DNA of 5,184 nt from an uncultured Alphaproteobacteria bacterium. GTDB taxonomy: Bacteria; Pseudomonadota; Alphaproteobacteria; Sneathiellales; Sneathiellaceae. Positions 1-5,184 of this stretch are shown here, piece after piece; the stretch's first letter is position 1, and each line of letters starts with the position of its first letter. The stretch spans positions 1-5,184 of the forward strand of contig CALEMG010000516.1 in assembly GCA_937910835.1 (NCBI GenBank), read 5' to 3'. Made by a program: the position numbers and the translations under genes. A model generated the notes under the pieces. That model searched no databases, had not been told where the DNA came from, and was given only the letters and a program-made list of their open reading frames with translations.

Positions 1-219
1 AAAGGGTGCTCCGTTGTAGGCGTCTTTTGGGGGGATTTTGCCCGCCGGTATCCGGAACAGAATCGCGCGAATTTTCAAACGATGCTGGATATGGTCGAAG
101 ACGGAAAGATTAAGCCGCATGTCTCGATGCACTTCCCGTTGGAACAGGGCGCAGACGCCATGAAAGCGCTGCTCTCACGCAAAACTACCGGTAAGGTTAT
201 TATTACCGTCAAGGATTGA
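1..219 (+). CDS. Zinc-type quinone oxidoreductase / alcohol dehydrogenase family protein, C-terminal fragment
   Basis: This is the last 72 codons of a gene that starts before the window, read in frame 1 to the TGA at 217-219. The fragment opens with KGCSVVGVFWGDFARR, contains the segment GKIKPHVSMHFPLEQGADAM, and ends LLSRKTTGKVIITVKD. This is the usual C-terminal end of NADPH:quinone oxidoreductase-like members of the MDR (medium-chain dehydrogenase/reductase) superfamily. A strand-and-helix G(V)FWG..RR segment is followed by GK(I/L)(K/R)PHVS, then an A..A(M/L)..L..RK..GKV(I/V) tail. Such proteins use NAD(P)H to reduce quinones, enones or acyl-CoA-type substrates in the cytoplasm. The cofactor-binding Rossmann motif and any zinc ligands lie outside the window, so substrate and zinc dependence cannot be judged. 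The methyltransferase downstream starts 6 nt after this stop, so the two are probably co-transcribed. Confidence 0.85.
   Translation, partial: KGCSVVGVFWGDFARRYPEQNRANFQTMLDMVEDGKIKPHVSMHFPLEQGADAMKALLSRKTTGKVIITVKD
211..215 (+). promoter_or_regulatory. Ribosome binding site for the methyltransferase
   Basis: AAGGA lies in the last codons of the oxidoreductase gene, 10 nt before the ATG at 226. It supports 226 as the start. Because it is embedded in the upstream coding sequence, translation of the two genes is probably coupled. Confidence 0.6.
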
Positions 220-225
220 TTCTTT

Positions 226-1401
226 ATGGCGAAGGGGAAGGGCAGGCGCGATAAGGCGGTCAAACGTCAGTATGAAGCACTGCCTTATCCTCCTCGCGAT
301 CCCAAAGACGAGGCGACGCGCCTGATCGAGGGAAGCCCGAGCCATCTCGACGAACTCAATCACTACCTCTTTGCCGGGAAACGATACTTTTTGGAGCCTT
401 TTCGCGCGCTTGTGGCGGGCGGGGGGACCGGCGACGCGGCCATTATGCTGGCGCAACATCTGGCTGATCGCGGGGAGGCCGGGCATGTCACCTATCTCGA
501 TCTATCTACGGCAAGCCGTAAAGTGGCCGAGGCAAGGGCGGAGGCACGCGACCTTAACAATATCGACTTTATAACGGGCTCTCTTCTCGACCTGCCAGCG
601 ATGAAACTCCCGCTATTTGATTATATCGATTGCTGTGGTGTACTCCATCATCTGGAAGACCCCGACGTTGGTCTCGCGGCGCTTGCGGCCTGTTTAGCCG
701 ACGGTGGCGGCATGGGTCTGATGGTATACGCAACGCTTGGCCGGACAGGGGTTTATCCGATCCAGAATGCCTTGCGAACCCTCACTAAGGGGGATAGTGT
801 TGGCGGGCAGGTCAAGCTCGCGAAGAGTCTCCTTAAAGATCTTCCGCCTGGAAACTGGCTTAACAAGAACAAGGTTCTCGGTGACCATAAGCTGGGTGAG
901 GATGCCGCGCTTTATGATTTGCTACTGCATCCACGCGACAGAAGCTATCTGGTGCCTGAACTTATTGAACTCGTGAACGGGGCCGGTATGGAACTGGTTA
1001 GTTTCATCGAGCCGGTACGTTATGAGCCGGAGATATATCTCAAGGATGTGGAGCTTCGCAAACGGGCTCGTAAACTTGATGAAGAAACCCGCGCTGCCCT
1101 TGCCGAGAATCTCTCCGGGACAATCAAGACGCATACATTTTATGTCAGGAAGCAGAACGGCGGTGCGGTGGGCGTCGCAAAGTTCGATCCCGAAATGATA
1201 CCAATTCTAAAAGACAACAATGCGGAAGCCCTTTCCCGCACGCTTGCTGCGCGGTCAACCCTGACAGTGCATTTCGATACGGACCCGTTAACGTTCGATA
1301 TCCCGGACGGGGCGGCGGAATTTGTCCGCACTATTGATTGCCGGAAAAGTCTTCGCGATATTCAGTCCGATATGTCTATGACCTGGCCAAATTTTCGGTA
1401 G
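226..1401 (+). CDS. Class I SAM-dependent methyltransferase, possibly shortened at its C-terminus
   Basis: This 391-residue protein is a likely cytoplasmic methyltransferase. An N-terminal QYEALPYPPRDP segment (residues 15-26) resembles the QYE..PYP motif found ahead of the Rossmann domain in one group of bacterial methyltransferases. SAM-binding motif I is VAGGGTGD (63-70). The acidic residue ending strand 2 is D92 in VTYLDLS. Motif IV/post-IV is FDYIDCCGVLHHLEDP (131-146). The middle region (about 170-310) looks like a substrate-domain insertion. The C-terminal part (about 320-391) is a separate small domain with FDIPDGAAEFVRTIDCRKSLRDI, resembling the 'IDG.RSL.EI' element seen after the catalytic domain in related proteins, here with Cys372 where Gly is common. 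The frame stops at TAG 1399-1401, directly after TWPNFR. Family-like sequence continues in the same frame beyond it (see 1402-1464). The start at 226 has an AAGGA site and a 6-nt gap to the upstream gene. The methyl acceptor is unknown. Confidence 0.85.
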   Translation: MAKGKGRRDKAVKRQYEALPYPPRDPKDEATRLIEGSPSHLDELNHYLFAGKRYFLEPFRALVAGGGTGDAAIMLAQHLADRGEAGHVTYLDLSTASRKVAEARAEARDLNNIDFITGSLLDLPAMKLPLFDYIDCCGVLHHLEDPDVGLAALAACLADGGGMGLMVYATLGRTGVYPIQNALRTLTKGDSVGGQVKLAKSLLKDLPPGNWLNKNKVLGDHKLGEDAALYDLLLHPRDRSYLVPELIELVNGAGMELVSFIEPVRYEPEIYLKDVELRKRARKLDEETRAALAENLSGTIKTHTFYVRKQNGGAVGVAKFDPEMIPILKDNNAEALSRTLAARSTLTVHFDTDPLTFDIPDGAAEFVRTIDCRKSLRDIQSDMSMTWPNFR

Positions 1402-1464
1402 CGCTATGCCCCCGTGTATAATATGCTGCAGGGTCTTAATCTTCTATGGCTCAAGTCGTGTTAG
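1402..1464 (+). other. In-frame continuation of the methyltransferase beyond a TAG stop (possible lost C-terminal tail)
   Basis: Reading on in the methyltransferase frame after TAG 1399-1401 gives 20 open codons and then a second TAG at 1462-1464. The translation begins RYAPVYNM and ends LNLLWLKSC. From memory of this family, the protein usually closes with a helix of the type 'F...(F/Y)..LY..LNG.NLLLL(R/K)' directly after a 'W..F' element, and the extension fits that pattern in register (Y..VYNML.GLNLLWLK after TWPNF). This suggests the TAG replaced a sense codon by a single substitution, or is a sequencing error, and that the full protein would be about 412 residues. Only about 20 residues are affected, so the enzyme may still be active. 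The pattern match is recalled, not aligned. Confidence 0.55.
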
Positions 1465-1481
1465 GACAGGAACGCGCTTAA

Positions 1482-1502
1482 AACGCACAGCAGTATTGCG
1501 TT
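1482..1502 (+). other. Small inverted repeat in the gap before the transporter genes
   Basis: AACGCA (1482-1487) and TGCGTT (1497-1502) are perfect complements around a 9-nt loop. It could be a weak transcription pause or terminator behind the methyltransferase, but there is no T tract after it and the stem is only 6 bp, so it may be chance. Confidence 0.2.
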
Positions 1503-1511
1503 ATTAGTGCT

Positions 1512-1539
1512 TTGCCTTTTGAGGTCGCCGACATATTCT
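1512..1539 (+). promoter_or_regulatory. Weak sigma70-type promoter candidate for the transporter pair
   Basis: TTGCCT (1512-1517) and TATTCT (1534-1539) are separated by 16 nt in the only gap upstream of the two transporters. If used, the transcript would start about at the ATG at 1547, giving a leaderless or nearly leaderless mRNA. That would fit the lack of a good Shine-Dalgarno there. Both hexamers are imperfect, so this is tentative. Confidence 0.25.
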
Positions 1540-1546
1540 GGCGTGG

Positions 1547-2503
1547 ATGGTCTTTTTACGTGTTCTGATTAAACCCTTTCTGAATTTCTCTCCGGTGTTG
1601 CAGGCAGCATGCCTGATGATTTTCGCTTGCCTTGTTTTTTCCTTGATGGGGGGGATTATCCGTTACGTCTCAGATAGCGGAATGCCGATTTTTCAAGTTG
1701 TTTTTTTGCGTAATGTAGCGGGTATTCTCTTTTTCCTACCTTGGTTTTTTCAGGCGGGATTGGGAGTTTTAAAGACCGCTCGTATCGGCGCTTTCGGGCT
1801 GCGGAGTTTATTTGGTTTTGCGTCAATGCTGAGTTGGTTCTACGCAGTGAGTGTCTTGCCGCTTGCTGATGCGGTCGCTCTGAACTTCACCGCACCTATT
1901 TTCGGCACAATATTGGCGATAGTCGTCTTGCGCGAAGTTGTCGGTATTCGTCGTGGCGCGGCCATGATCGTCGGCTTTATCGGCGCGATGATTTTTCTTC
2001 GTCCGGGTTTGACCGAATTAAGCATCGGGTCCTATTCAGCCATTTTCTCGGCGCTTACCATGGCGGGGTCGATGACGATGGTGAAGCTCTTGTCGCGGAC
2101 GGAAAGTACAGCTGCAATGGTTGCCTTGAATCAGATACTTATTATCCCGATGTCCTTGATTCCCGCGATTTTTGTTTGGCAAACCCCGACAATGGAGCAG
2201 CTGGTATCCATATTGGTAATTGGACTGCTGGCGACAGTTGGCCATCTGTCCTTTACGAAGGCCTATACGCTTGCAGATGTTTCTATCGTCATGCCCTTCG
2301 ATTTCTTCCGGCTCATATTCTCGGCGATGATTGGGTTTCTTTTCTTCATGCAGGAGCCGGACCTTTTCACCTATATCGGTGCGGCAATAATTTTTGCCTC
2401 CTCAATCTATATTGCTATTCGGGAAGCCCGGGTGAGCAGTGCAGAAAGAAAAGAAATACTGGCACAAACGAAGGCGGAAACCCGCTCCGGCCCTGCAAAA
2501 TGA
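1547..2503 (+). CDS. EamA/DMT-superfamily membrane transporter (first of tandem pair)
   Basis: This 318-residue, very hydrophobic protein is an inner-membrane carrier of the drug/metabolite transporter superfamily. It has the usual two EamA repeats and about ten membrane helices. The first repeat runs from about residue 20 to 153, with helix 1 at LMIFACLVFSLMGGII and the diagnostic block FYAVSVLPLADAVALNFTAP (98-117), followed by VGFIGAMIFLRPG (142-154). The second runs from about 162 to 293 and ends with PFDFFRLIFSAMIGFLFF (250-267) and a short basic tail. The family position usually occupied by G-E after helix 4 reads RE (129-130). Members export or import amino acids, metabolites or SAM; the substrate here cannot be told. 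No clear Shine-Dalgarno precedes ATG 1547 (a GAGGT lies about 20 nt upstream), yet an in-frame TGA at 1520-1522 limits extension and the next ATG (codon 24) would cut helix 1. Its TGA overlaps the next gene's ATG. Confidence 0.88.
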   Translation: MVFLRVLIKPFLNFSPVLQAACLMIFACLVFSLMGGIIRYVSDSGMPIFQVVFLRNVAGILFFLPWFFQAGLGVLKTARIGAFGLRSLFGFASMLSWFYAVSVLPLADAVALNFTAPIFGTILAIVVLREVVGIRRGAAMIVGFIGAMIFLRPGLTELSIGSYSAIFSALTMAGSMTMVKLLSRTESTAAMVALNQILIIPMSLIPAIFVWQTPTMEQLVSILVIGLLATVGHLSFTKAYTLADVSIVMPFDFFRLIFSAMIGFLFFMQEPDLFTYIGAAIIFASSIYIAIREARVSSAERKEILAQTKAETRSGPAK

Positions 2504-3423
2504 GATCTTCCGACCAAGGCTTCCAAGTGAGCCGCATCTTCTCCCGGATACCTCCTAACGGACAAGGCGCGCTCTGGATGTTGCTGGGCGGCTTTTTCTT
2601 TTCCTGTATGGGGGTAGGGATCAAGTTTCTTGGCGTGGGAATGGACAGCTTCCAGATTGCATTCCTACGCGCCCTGTTCGGCTTTATCGTTATCCTGCCG
2701 TTTGCGCTCCGCCGCGGTATTTCCGGTCTTAAAACACGGGTGCTTAGGTTGCATATCGCCCGGGCAGCTGTTGGCATTCTTGGAATGCTCTCCATTTTTT
2801 ACGCGATTACCCATCTGCCGCTGGCGGACGCCGTGGCGTTGACCTTTACCCGCCCGCTTTTCCTGATTCTGCTGGCGGTGCTTTTCCTTGGGGAAATGAT
2901 ACGATGGCGGCGCTGGACGGCAACGGCAGTTGGTTTTATTGGTGTATTAGTTATGGCCCAGTCGCAGGGCGAGTTTGAATTTGCCTCCCTGGTCGCCCTT
3001 TTCGGGGCGCTGATGGTAGCGCTGGTCTCCGTTTTCCTGAAAAAGCTGAGCGTGACCGAAGCACCGACAACGATGATGTTCTATTTCGGCCTATTCGCCT
3101 CAATCATTTCTGCGTTTCCGGCAATGCTCGTCTGGGTGCCGCCGAGTTTTGAGGATCTTGCAATACTGGTCTTGCTGGCCTGTTTTGGCTCTGGCGCAAA
3201 TTTCTGTGCTATTCGTGCCTTTTCGGTTGGGGAGGCGACCGCCGTCGCGCCGTTCGACTACACCCGGCTTATTTTCTCAGGCTTTTTGGGATTTTTTATA
3301 TTTGCCGAAGTTCCGACGCTCGCCATGCTCGTTGGCGCGGGCATTATTGTCGCGTCCAGCCTATATATCGTTCGCCGCGAAGCGGGGCTCGGTAAGCGGA
3401 AACCCGCTGTTCCGGAAAGCTGA
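2500..3423 (+). CDS. EamA/DMT-superfamily membrane transporter (second of tandem pair)
   Basis: This 307-residue paralogue of the preceding gene has the same two-repeat EamA layout and about ten membrane helices. Matching blocks are FYAITHLPLADAVALTFTRP (100-119), LGEMIRWRRWTATAVGFIG (130-148, with the usual GE) and PFDYTRLIFSGFLGFFIF (251-268), each aligning closely with the first copy. The start is taken at ATG 2500, whose ATGA overlaps the upstream TGA by 4 nt, the standard arrangement for translational coupling. The frame is open much further upstream (an ATG at 2176), but that part lies inside the first transporter and reads as non-membrane shadow sequence. A GTG at 2527 (codon 10), preceded by AAGG 7 nt upstream, is an alternative start and would remove nine residues ahead of helix 1 without harm. 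Tandem coupling suggests a heteromeric carrier or two carriers for related substrates. Substrate unknown. Confidence 0.87.
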   Translation: MRSSDQGFQVSRIFSRIPPNGQGALWMLLGGFFFSCMGVGIKFLGVGMDSFQIAFLRALFGFIVILPFALRRGISGLKTRVLRLHIARAAVGILGMLSIFYAITHLPLADAVALTFTRPLFLILLAVLFLGEMIRWRRWTATAVGFIGVLVMAQSQGEFEFASLVALFGALMVALVSVFLKKLSVTEAPTTMMFYFGLFASIISAFPAMLVWVPPSFEDLAILVLLACFGSGANFCAIRAFSVGEATAVAPFDYTRLIFSGFLGFFIFAEVPTLAMLVGAGIIVASSLYIVRREAGLGKRKPAVPES

Positions 3424-3445
3424 CGTCGCCCTAGAGGGCGACGTC
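3422..3445. terminator. Perfect inverted repeat spanning both convergent stop codons; possible bidirectional terminator
   Basis: GACGTCGCCC (3422-3431) and GGGCGACGTC (3436-3445) are exact complements around a TAGA loop. This gives a 10-bp GC-rich hairpin with a tetraloop on either strand. The left arm starts within the TGA of the second transporter. The loop holds most of the scoB stop (TAG on the minus strand, 3431-3433), and the right arm encodes the last residues of ScoB. Neither side has a long T tract (minus strand reads AGCTTTCC next), so it may act as a weak bidirectional terminator or as a 3'-end stabilising hairpin for both mRNAs. Confidence 0.55.
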
Positions 3446-4072
3446 GAACTCGGCTTCGGTGGCCGCCTTTATTTCATCGAGTGTCACACCGTCGGCAAGT
3501 TGAACCAGCTTCATGCTGGTCTCGCCGTTTTTATCAAACTCGAAAACCGCCATATCCGTAATCACCATATCAACGACGTTTTTACCGGTTAATGGAAGAT
3601 TACAGGATTTTAAGAGTTTCGGGTCACCCTTCGCCGTATGCTCCATCACGACGATCACTTTCTTCACGCCCGCAACCAGGTCCATCGCGCCACCCATACC
3701 CTTGACCATCTTGCCCGGGATCATCCAGTTGGCCAGATCGCCATTCTGGGCGACCTGCATCGCGCCAAGGATGGAGAGGTTGATATGTCCACCGCGGATC
3801 ATCGCGAAGCTGTCTGCATTGGAAAAATAACTGGTGGTCGGAAGTTCCGTTACCGTTTGCTTGCCAGCATTGATCAGGTCCGCGTCTTCCTCGCCCTCAT
3901 AGGGAAAAGGCCCCATGCCGAGCATGCCATTCTCGCTTTGGAGCTGGATTTCCATGCCCTCCGGGATGTAGTTGGATACCAGAGTCGGAATGCCGATGCC
4001 GAGATTGACATAGAAGCCGTCTTCAAGTTCCTGGGCGGCGCGCTGCGCCATTTGTTCTCTTGTCCAAGCCAT
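3431..4072 (-). CDS. scoB: 3-oxoacid CoA-transferase subunit B (succinyl-CoA:acetoacetate type)
   Basis: This 213-residue protein, the normal length for the family, is the beta subunit of the cytoplasmic CoA transferase that moves CoA from succinyl-CoA to acetoacetate or a similar 3-oxoacid. The family's catalytic signature LQSENGMLG is at residues 44-52, and Glu47 is the residue expected to carry the covalent glutamyl-CoA intermediate. Other family blocks are NLGIGIPTLV (23-32), IRGGHINLSILGAMQV (92-107), KGMGGAMDLVAG (124-135) and VVMEHTAKGDPKLL (141-154). The start at 4072 is backed by an AGAGGA site 7 nt upstream. It lies 24 nt downstream of scoA in the same direction, the usual A-then-B order. 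The related 3-oxoadipate transferase (PcaIJ) is the main alternative. The absence of aromatic-catabolism genes and the SCOT-like EHTAKGDPKLL block favour SCOT, but context is limited. Confidence 0.93.
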   Translation of the reverse strand: MAWTREQMAQRAAQELEDGFYVNLGIGIPTLVSNYIPEGMEIQLQSENGMLGMGPFPYEGEEDADLINAGKQTVTELPTTSYFSNADSFAMIRGGHINLSILGAMQVAQNGDLANWMIPGKMVKGMGGAMDLVAGVKKVIVVMEHTAKGDPKLLKSCNLPLTGKNVVDMVITDMAVFEFDKNGETSMKLVQLADGVTLDEIKAATEAEFDVAL

Positions 4073-4079
4073 GTGTAAG

Positions 4080-4084
4080 TCCTC
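4080..4084 (-). promoter_or_regulatory. Ribosome binding site of scoB
   Basis: On the minus strand GAGGA (within AGAGGA) lies 7 nt before the scoB ATG at 4072, in the 24-nt gap after scoA. It fixes the scoB start and indicates independent ribosome loading. Confidence 0.65.
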
Positions 4085-4096
4085 TATCTCTGTCGG

Positions 4097-4813
4097 TCAG
4101 GCAGTCTGATTGCGGGGGCGGGTGGTCCGCTGTTCAATATGTTTTACGGGATTCGGTACATGGACAATCCGCTGCACATAAACACCCGGAACGACGATAT
4201 GATCAGGATCGATCTCGCCAGGCTCCACCAGATGCTCGACCTCGGCGACGGTAACGCGTCCTGCGGTCGCCATCATTGGATTGAAGTTACGTGCCGTCTT
4301 GCGGAACACTAGATTGCCTTCCTTGTCCGCCATATAGGCATGGACCAGTGCAACATCGGCAGTGAGGCCGCGTTCCATAACGTAATCTTCGCCGTCAAAA
4401 TTGCGGACTTCCTTGCCTTCCGCGACCAGCGTGCCAACGCCCGTCTTGGTGAAAAAGGCAGGAATACCGGCGCCGCCGGCCCGGATTTGTTCAGAGAGCG
4501 TTCCCTGGGGCGTGAAAACAACTTCCAGATCGCCGTTCAGATATTGTTCGGCAAACATCTTGTTTTCGCCGACATAGGAAGAAACCATCGTTGAAATCTG
4601 CTTGCTTTCCAAAAGGACGCCCAAGCCGATCCCATCAACACCCGCATTATTGGAAATGACAGTCAACCCCTTTACACCAGCCACTTTCACAGCCTCGAGC
4701 AGGGTTTCCGGGATTCCGCACAGACCAAATCCACCGGACATTATTGTCATGCCGTCCTTAAGTATGCCGTCCATGGCCGCCGCTGCATCGGCATAAATCT
4801 TCCTGTCACTCAT
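4097..4813 (-). CDS. scoA: 3-oxoacid CoA-transferase subunit A (succinyl-CoA:acetoacetate type)
   Basis: This 238-residue protein is the alpha subunit that pairs with ScoB. Together they activate acetoacetate to acetoacetyl-CoA at the expense of succinyl-CoA, as in ketone-body or polyhydroxybutyrate use. The family signature is seen as DGMTIMSGGFGLCGIP (20-35). Further SCOT-type blocks are TVISNNAG (51-58), YVGENKMFAEQYLNGDLEV (80-98), TPQGTLSEQIRAGGAGIPAF (101-120), ERGLTADVALVHA (147-159) and GNLVFRKTARNFNPMMATAG (166-185). The segment EHLVEPGEIDPDHIVVPGVY (193-212) closes the domain. Length and order are normal for a separate A subunit, and nothing indicates truncation. ATG 4813 has AAGGA 7 nt upstream. 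The catalytic Glu is on ScoB, so this subunit alone would be inactive. It is probably transcribed with scoB from a promoter in 4860-4891. Confidence 0.94.
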   Translation of the reverse strand: MSDRKIYADAAAAMDGILKDGMTIMSGGFGLCGIPETLLEAVKVAGVKGLTVISNNAGVDGIGLGVLLESKQISTMVSSYVGENKMFAEQYLNGDLEVVFTPQGTLSEQIRAGGAGIPAFFTKTGVGTLVAEGKEVRNFDGEDYVMERGLTADVALVHAYMADKEGNLVFRKTARNFNPMMATAGRVTVAEVEHLVEPGEIDPDHIVVPGVYVQRIVHVPNPVKHIEQRTTRPRNQTA

Positions 4814-4820
4814 TCCAAGT

Positions 4821-4825
4821 TCCTT
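4821..4825 (-). promoter_or_regulatory. Ribosome binding site of scoA
   Basis: AAGGA on the minus strand, 7 nt before the scoA ATG at 4813, supports this start. Confidence 0.65.
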
Positions 4826-4862
4826 ATCAAACGGATGTCAGTTTCGTTGAATGAGAATGCTA

Positions 4863-4891
4863 TATATCAAAAAAATTGCTGCTACGCACAA
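4863..4891 (-). promoter_or_regulatory. Candidate sigma70-type promoter of scoAB
   Basis: On the minus strand TTGTGC (4886-4891) and GATATA (4863-4868, inside a GATATATAGC run) are 17 nt apart. This is in the AT-rich 129-nt gap upstream of scoA and would leave a 5' leader of roughly 40 nt. The AT-rich spacer holds a run of seven T. The hexamers are imperfect, and a shift of 2 nt in the -10 (TATATA, 4861-4866) is equally possible. Confidence 0.4.
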
Positions 4892-4929
4892 TATTTTAAA
4901 AATGCGTCCATTTCTAATAAAGCTAGCAG
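4869..4929 (-). terminator. Possible intrinsic terminator behind the YkvA-family gene
   Basis: Reading the minus strand after the TAA of the YkvA-family gene, CTGCTA (4924-4929) can pair with TAGCAG (4879-4884). The inner segments CGCA (4903-4906) and TGCG (4885-4888) also pair, followed by CAA and then seven T (4869-4875). The stem is interrupted by an unpaired stretch of about 17 nt on its 5' side and has an AT-rich loop, so its strength is uncertain. It shares bases with the proposed scoAB promoter. Confidence 0.3.
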
Positions 4930-4942
4930 TGAAGTGTCGAAA

Positions 4943-5184
4943 TTACTCCGCGGAGGCCGGTTCCTTGTCCAGAAAAACACGGGCTTTTTCCCGATGTTCC
5001 TCATTGACATATTTCTTGACCGTTGCCATTGCTGCCATGAGAACGCTGGCGTCATCCGTGAAACCGACACCCGCGAGGAAATCAGGAATTACATCTGCAG
5101 GCATGACAAAATAGGCGAGGGCACCAAACAGAACGGCCTTTACAAATGCCGGGCTTTTGCCGTCAACGGCGCAATAAAAGCTCG
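4943..5184 (-). CDS. YkvA family (DUF1232) protein, C-terminal fragment
   Basis: The last 79 codons of a minus-strand gene whose start lies beyond 5184 (first complete codon ends at 5182, stop TAA at 4943-4945). The translation contains a hydrophobic stretch KAVLFGALAYFVMPADVIPD (fragment residues 15-34) followed by GVGFTDDASVLMAAMATVKK. This is the hallmark P.D.IPD....G..DD arrangement of the DUF1232/YkvA domain. A charged tail NEEHREKARVFLDKEPASAE closes it. Family members are small proteins, probably membrane-associated, with no established biochemical role. It reads in the same direction as scoAB but is separated by 129 nt that contain a promoter candidate and a possible terminator, so it is likely a separate unit. 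The frame has no ATG in the window, which makes it easy to miss. Confidence 0.85.
   Translation of the reverse strand, partial: SFYCAVDGKSPAFVKAVLFGALAYFVMPADVIPDFLAGVGFTDDASVLMAAMATVKKYVNEEHREKARVFLDKEPASAE

Noticed and set aside
1399..1401. TAG read as pyrrolysine
   Set aside because: Nothing in the window (no pyl genes, no known Pyl-containing family) supports it. A point mutation or sequencing error is a simpler explanation.
1402..1546. A separate small gene or RNA in the gap before the transporters
   Set aside because: Apart from the methyltransferase extension, a 6-bp hairpin and a weak promoter candidate, I see no start codon with a ribosome binding site and no RNA gene pattern.
2176..2499. 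An N-terminal extension of the second transporter starting at ATG 2176
   Set aside because: It lies wholly inside the first transporter in another frame, reads as non-membrane sequence with no family match, and the EamA homology begins only after 2500.
3638..4078. A 146-codon open frame on the plus strand
   Set aside because: It is the antisense of scoB, whose catalytic and structural motifs are intact on the minus strand. The plus-strand translation shows no recognisable domain.
4851..5114. An 87-codon plus-strand frame, and a 62-codon minus-strand frame at 4882-5070
   Set aside because: Both overlap the YkvA-family reading frame on the minus strand, which shows clear family motifs. These are shadow frames.
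1..5184. A defence, mobile or biosynthetic island
   Set aside because: There are no integrases, transposases, direct-repeat arrays, tRNA genes or toxin-antitoxin pairs. The genes are ordinary metabolic and transport families with similar base composition.

Overview
The window reads as chromosomal DNA of a free-living alphaproteobacterium. The evidence is family-level protein resemblance (a SCOT-type two-subunit CoA transferase, a YkvA/DUF1232 protein, paired EamA transporters, and a methyltransferase with an N-terminal QYE..PYP motif), moderate GC content slightly above 50% by eye, and dense gene packing. No genus can be fixed from the sequence. There is no mobile element, CRISPR array, tRNA or rRNA, and no clear sign of a defence or biosynthetic island.

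Layout. Positions 1-1401 (+) hold the C-terminal end of a zinc-type quinone oxidoreductase/alcohol dehydrogenase-family protein. It is followed after 6 nt by a class I SAM-dependent methyltransferase whose frame ends at a TAG. The same frame continues past that TAG for 20 codons with family-like sequence. Positions 1402-1546 are a short non-genic stretch with a weak promoter candidate and a small hairpin. Positions 1547-3423 (+) hold two tandem EamA/DMT-family membrane transporters that are clearly paralogous and overlap by 4 nt (ATGA). Positions 3431-4813 (-) hold scoA and scoB, the two subunits of a 3-oxoacid (succinyl-CoA:acetoacetate type) CoA transferase, converging on the transporter pair. 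The two convergent stop codons sit inside one perfect inverted repeat. Positions 4814-4942 hold the putative scoAB promoter and a possible terminator for the next gene upstream. Positions 4943-5184 (-) are the C-terminal part of a YkvA-family (DUF1232) protein whose start lies beyond the window.

How the genes relate. The oxidoreductase and methyltransferase look co-transcribed. The transporter pair looks translationally coupled and may act as a heteromer or as two exporters with related substrates. ScoA and ScoB form one enzyme that activates acetoacetate (or a similar 3-oxoacid) with CoA from succinyl-CoA, feeding acetyl-CoA metabolism. I see no pathway linking the three groups. The most notable observations are the apparent in-frame amber near the methyltransferase C-terminus, the tandem EamA pair, and the palindrome shared by two convergent stop codons. 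I did not find a convincing previously undescribed system.
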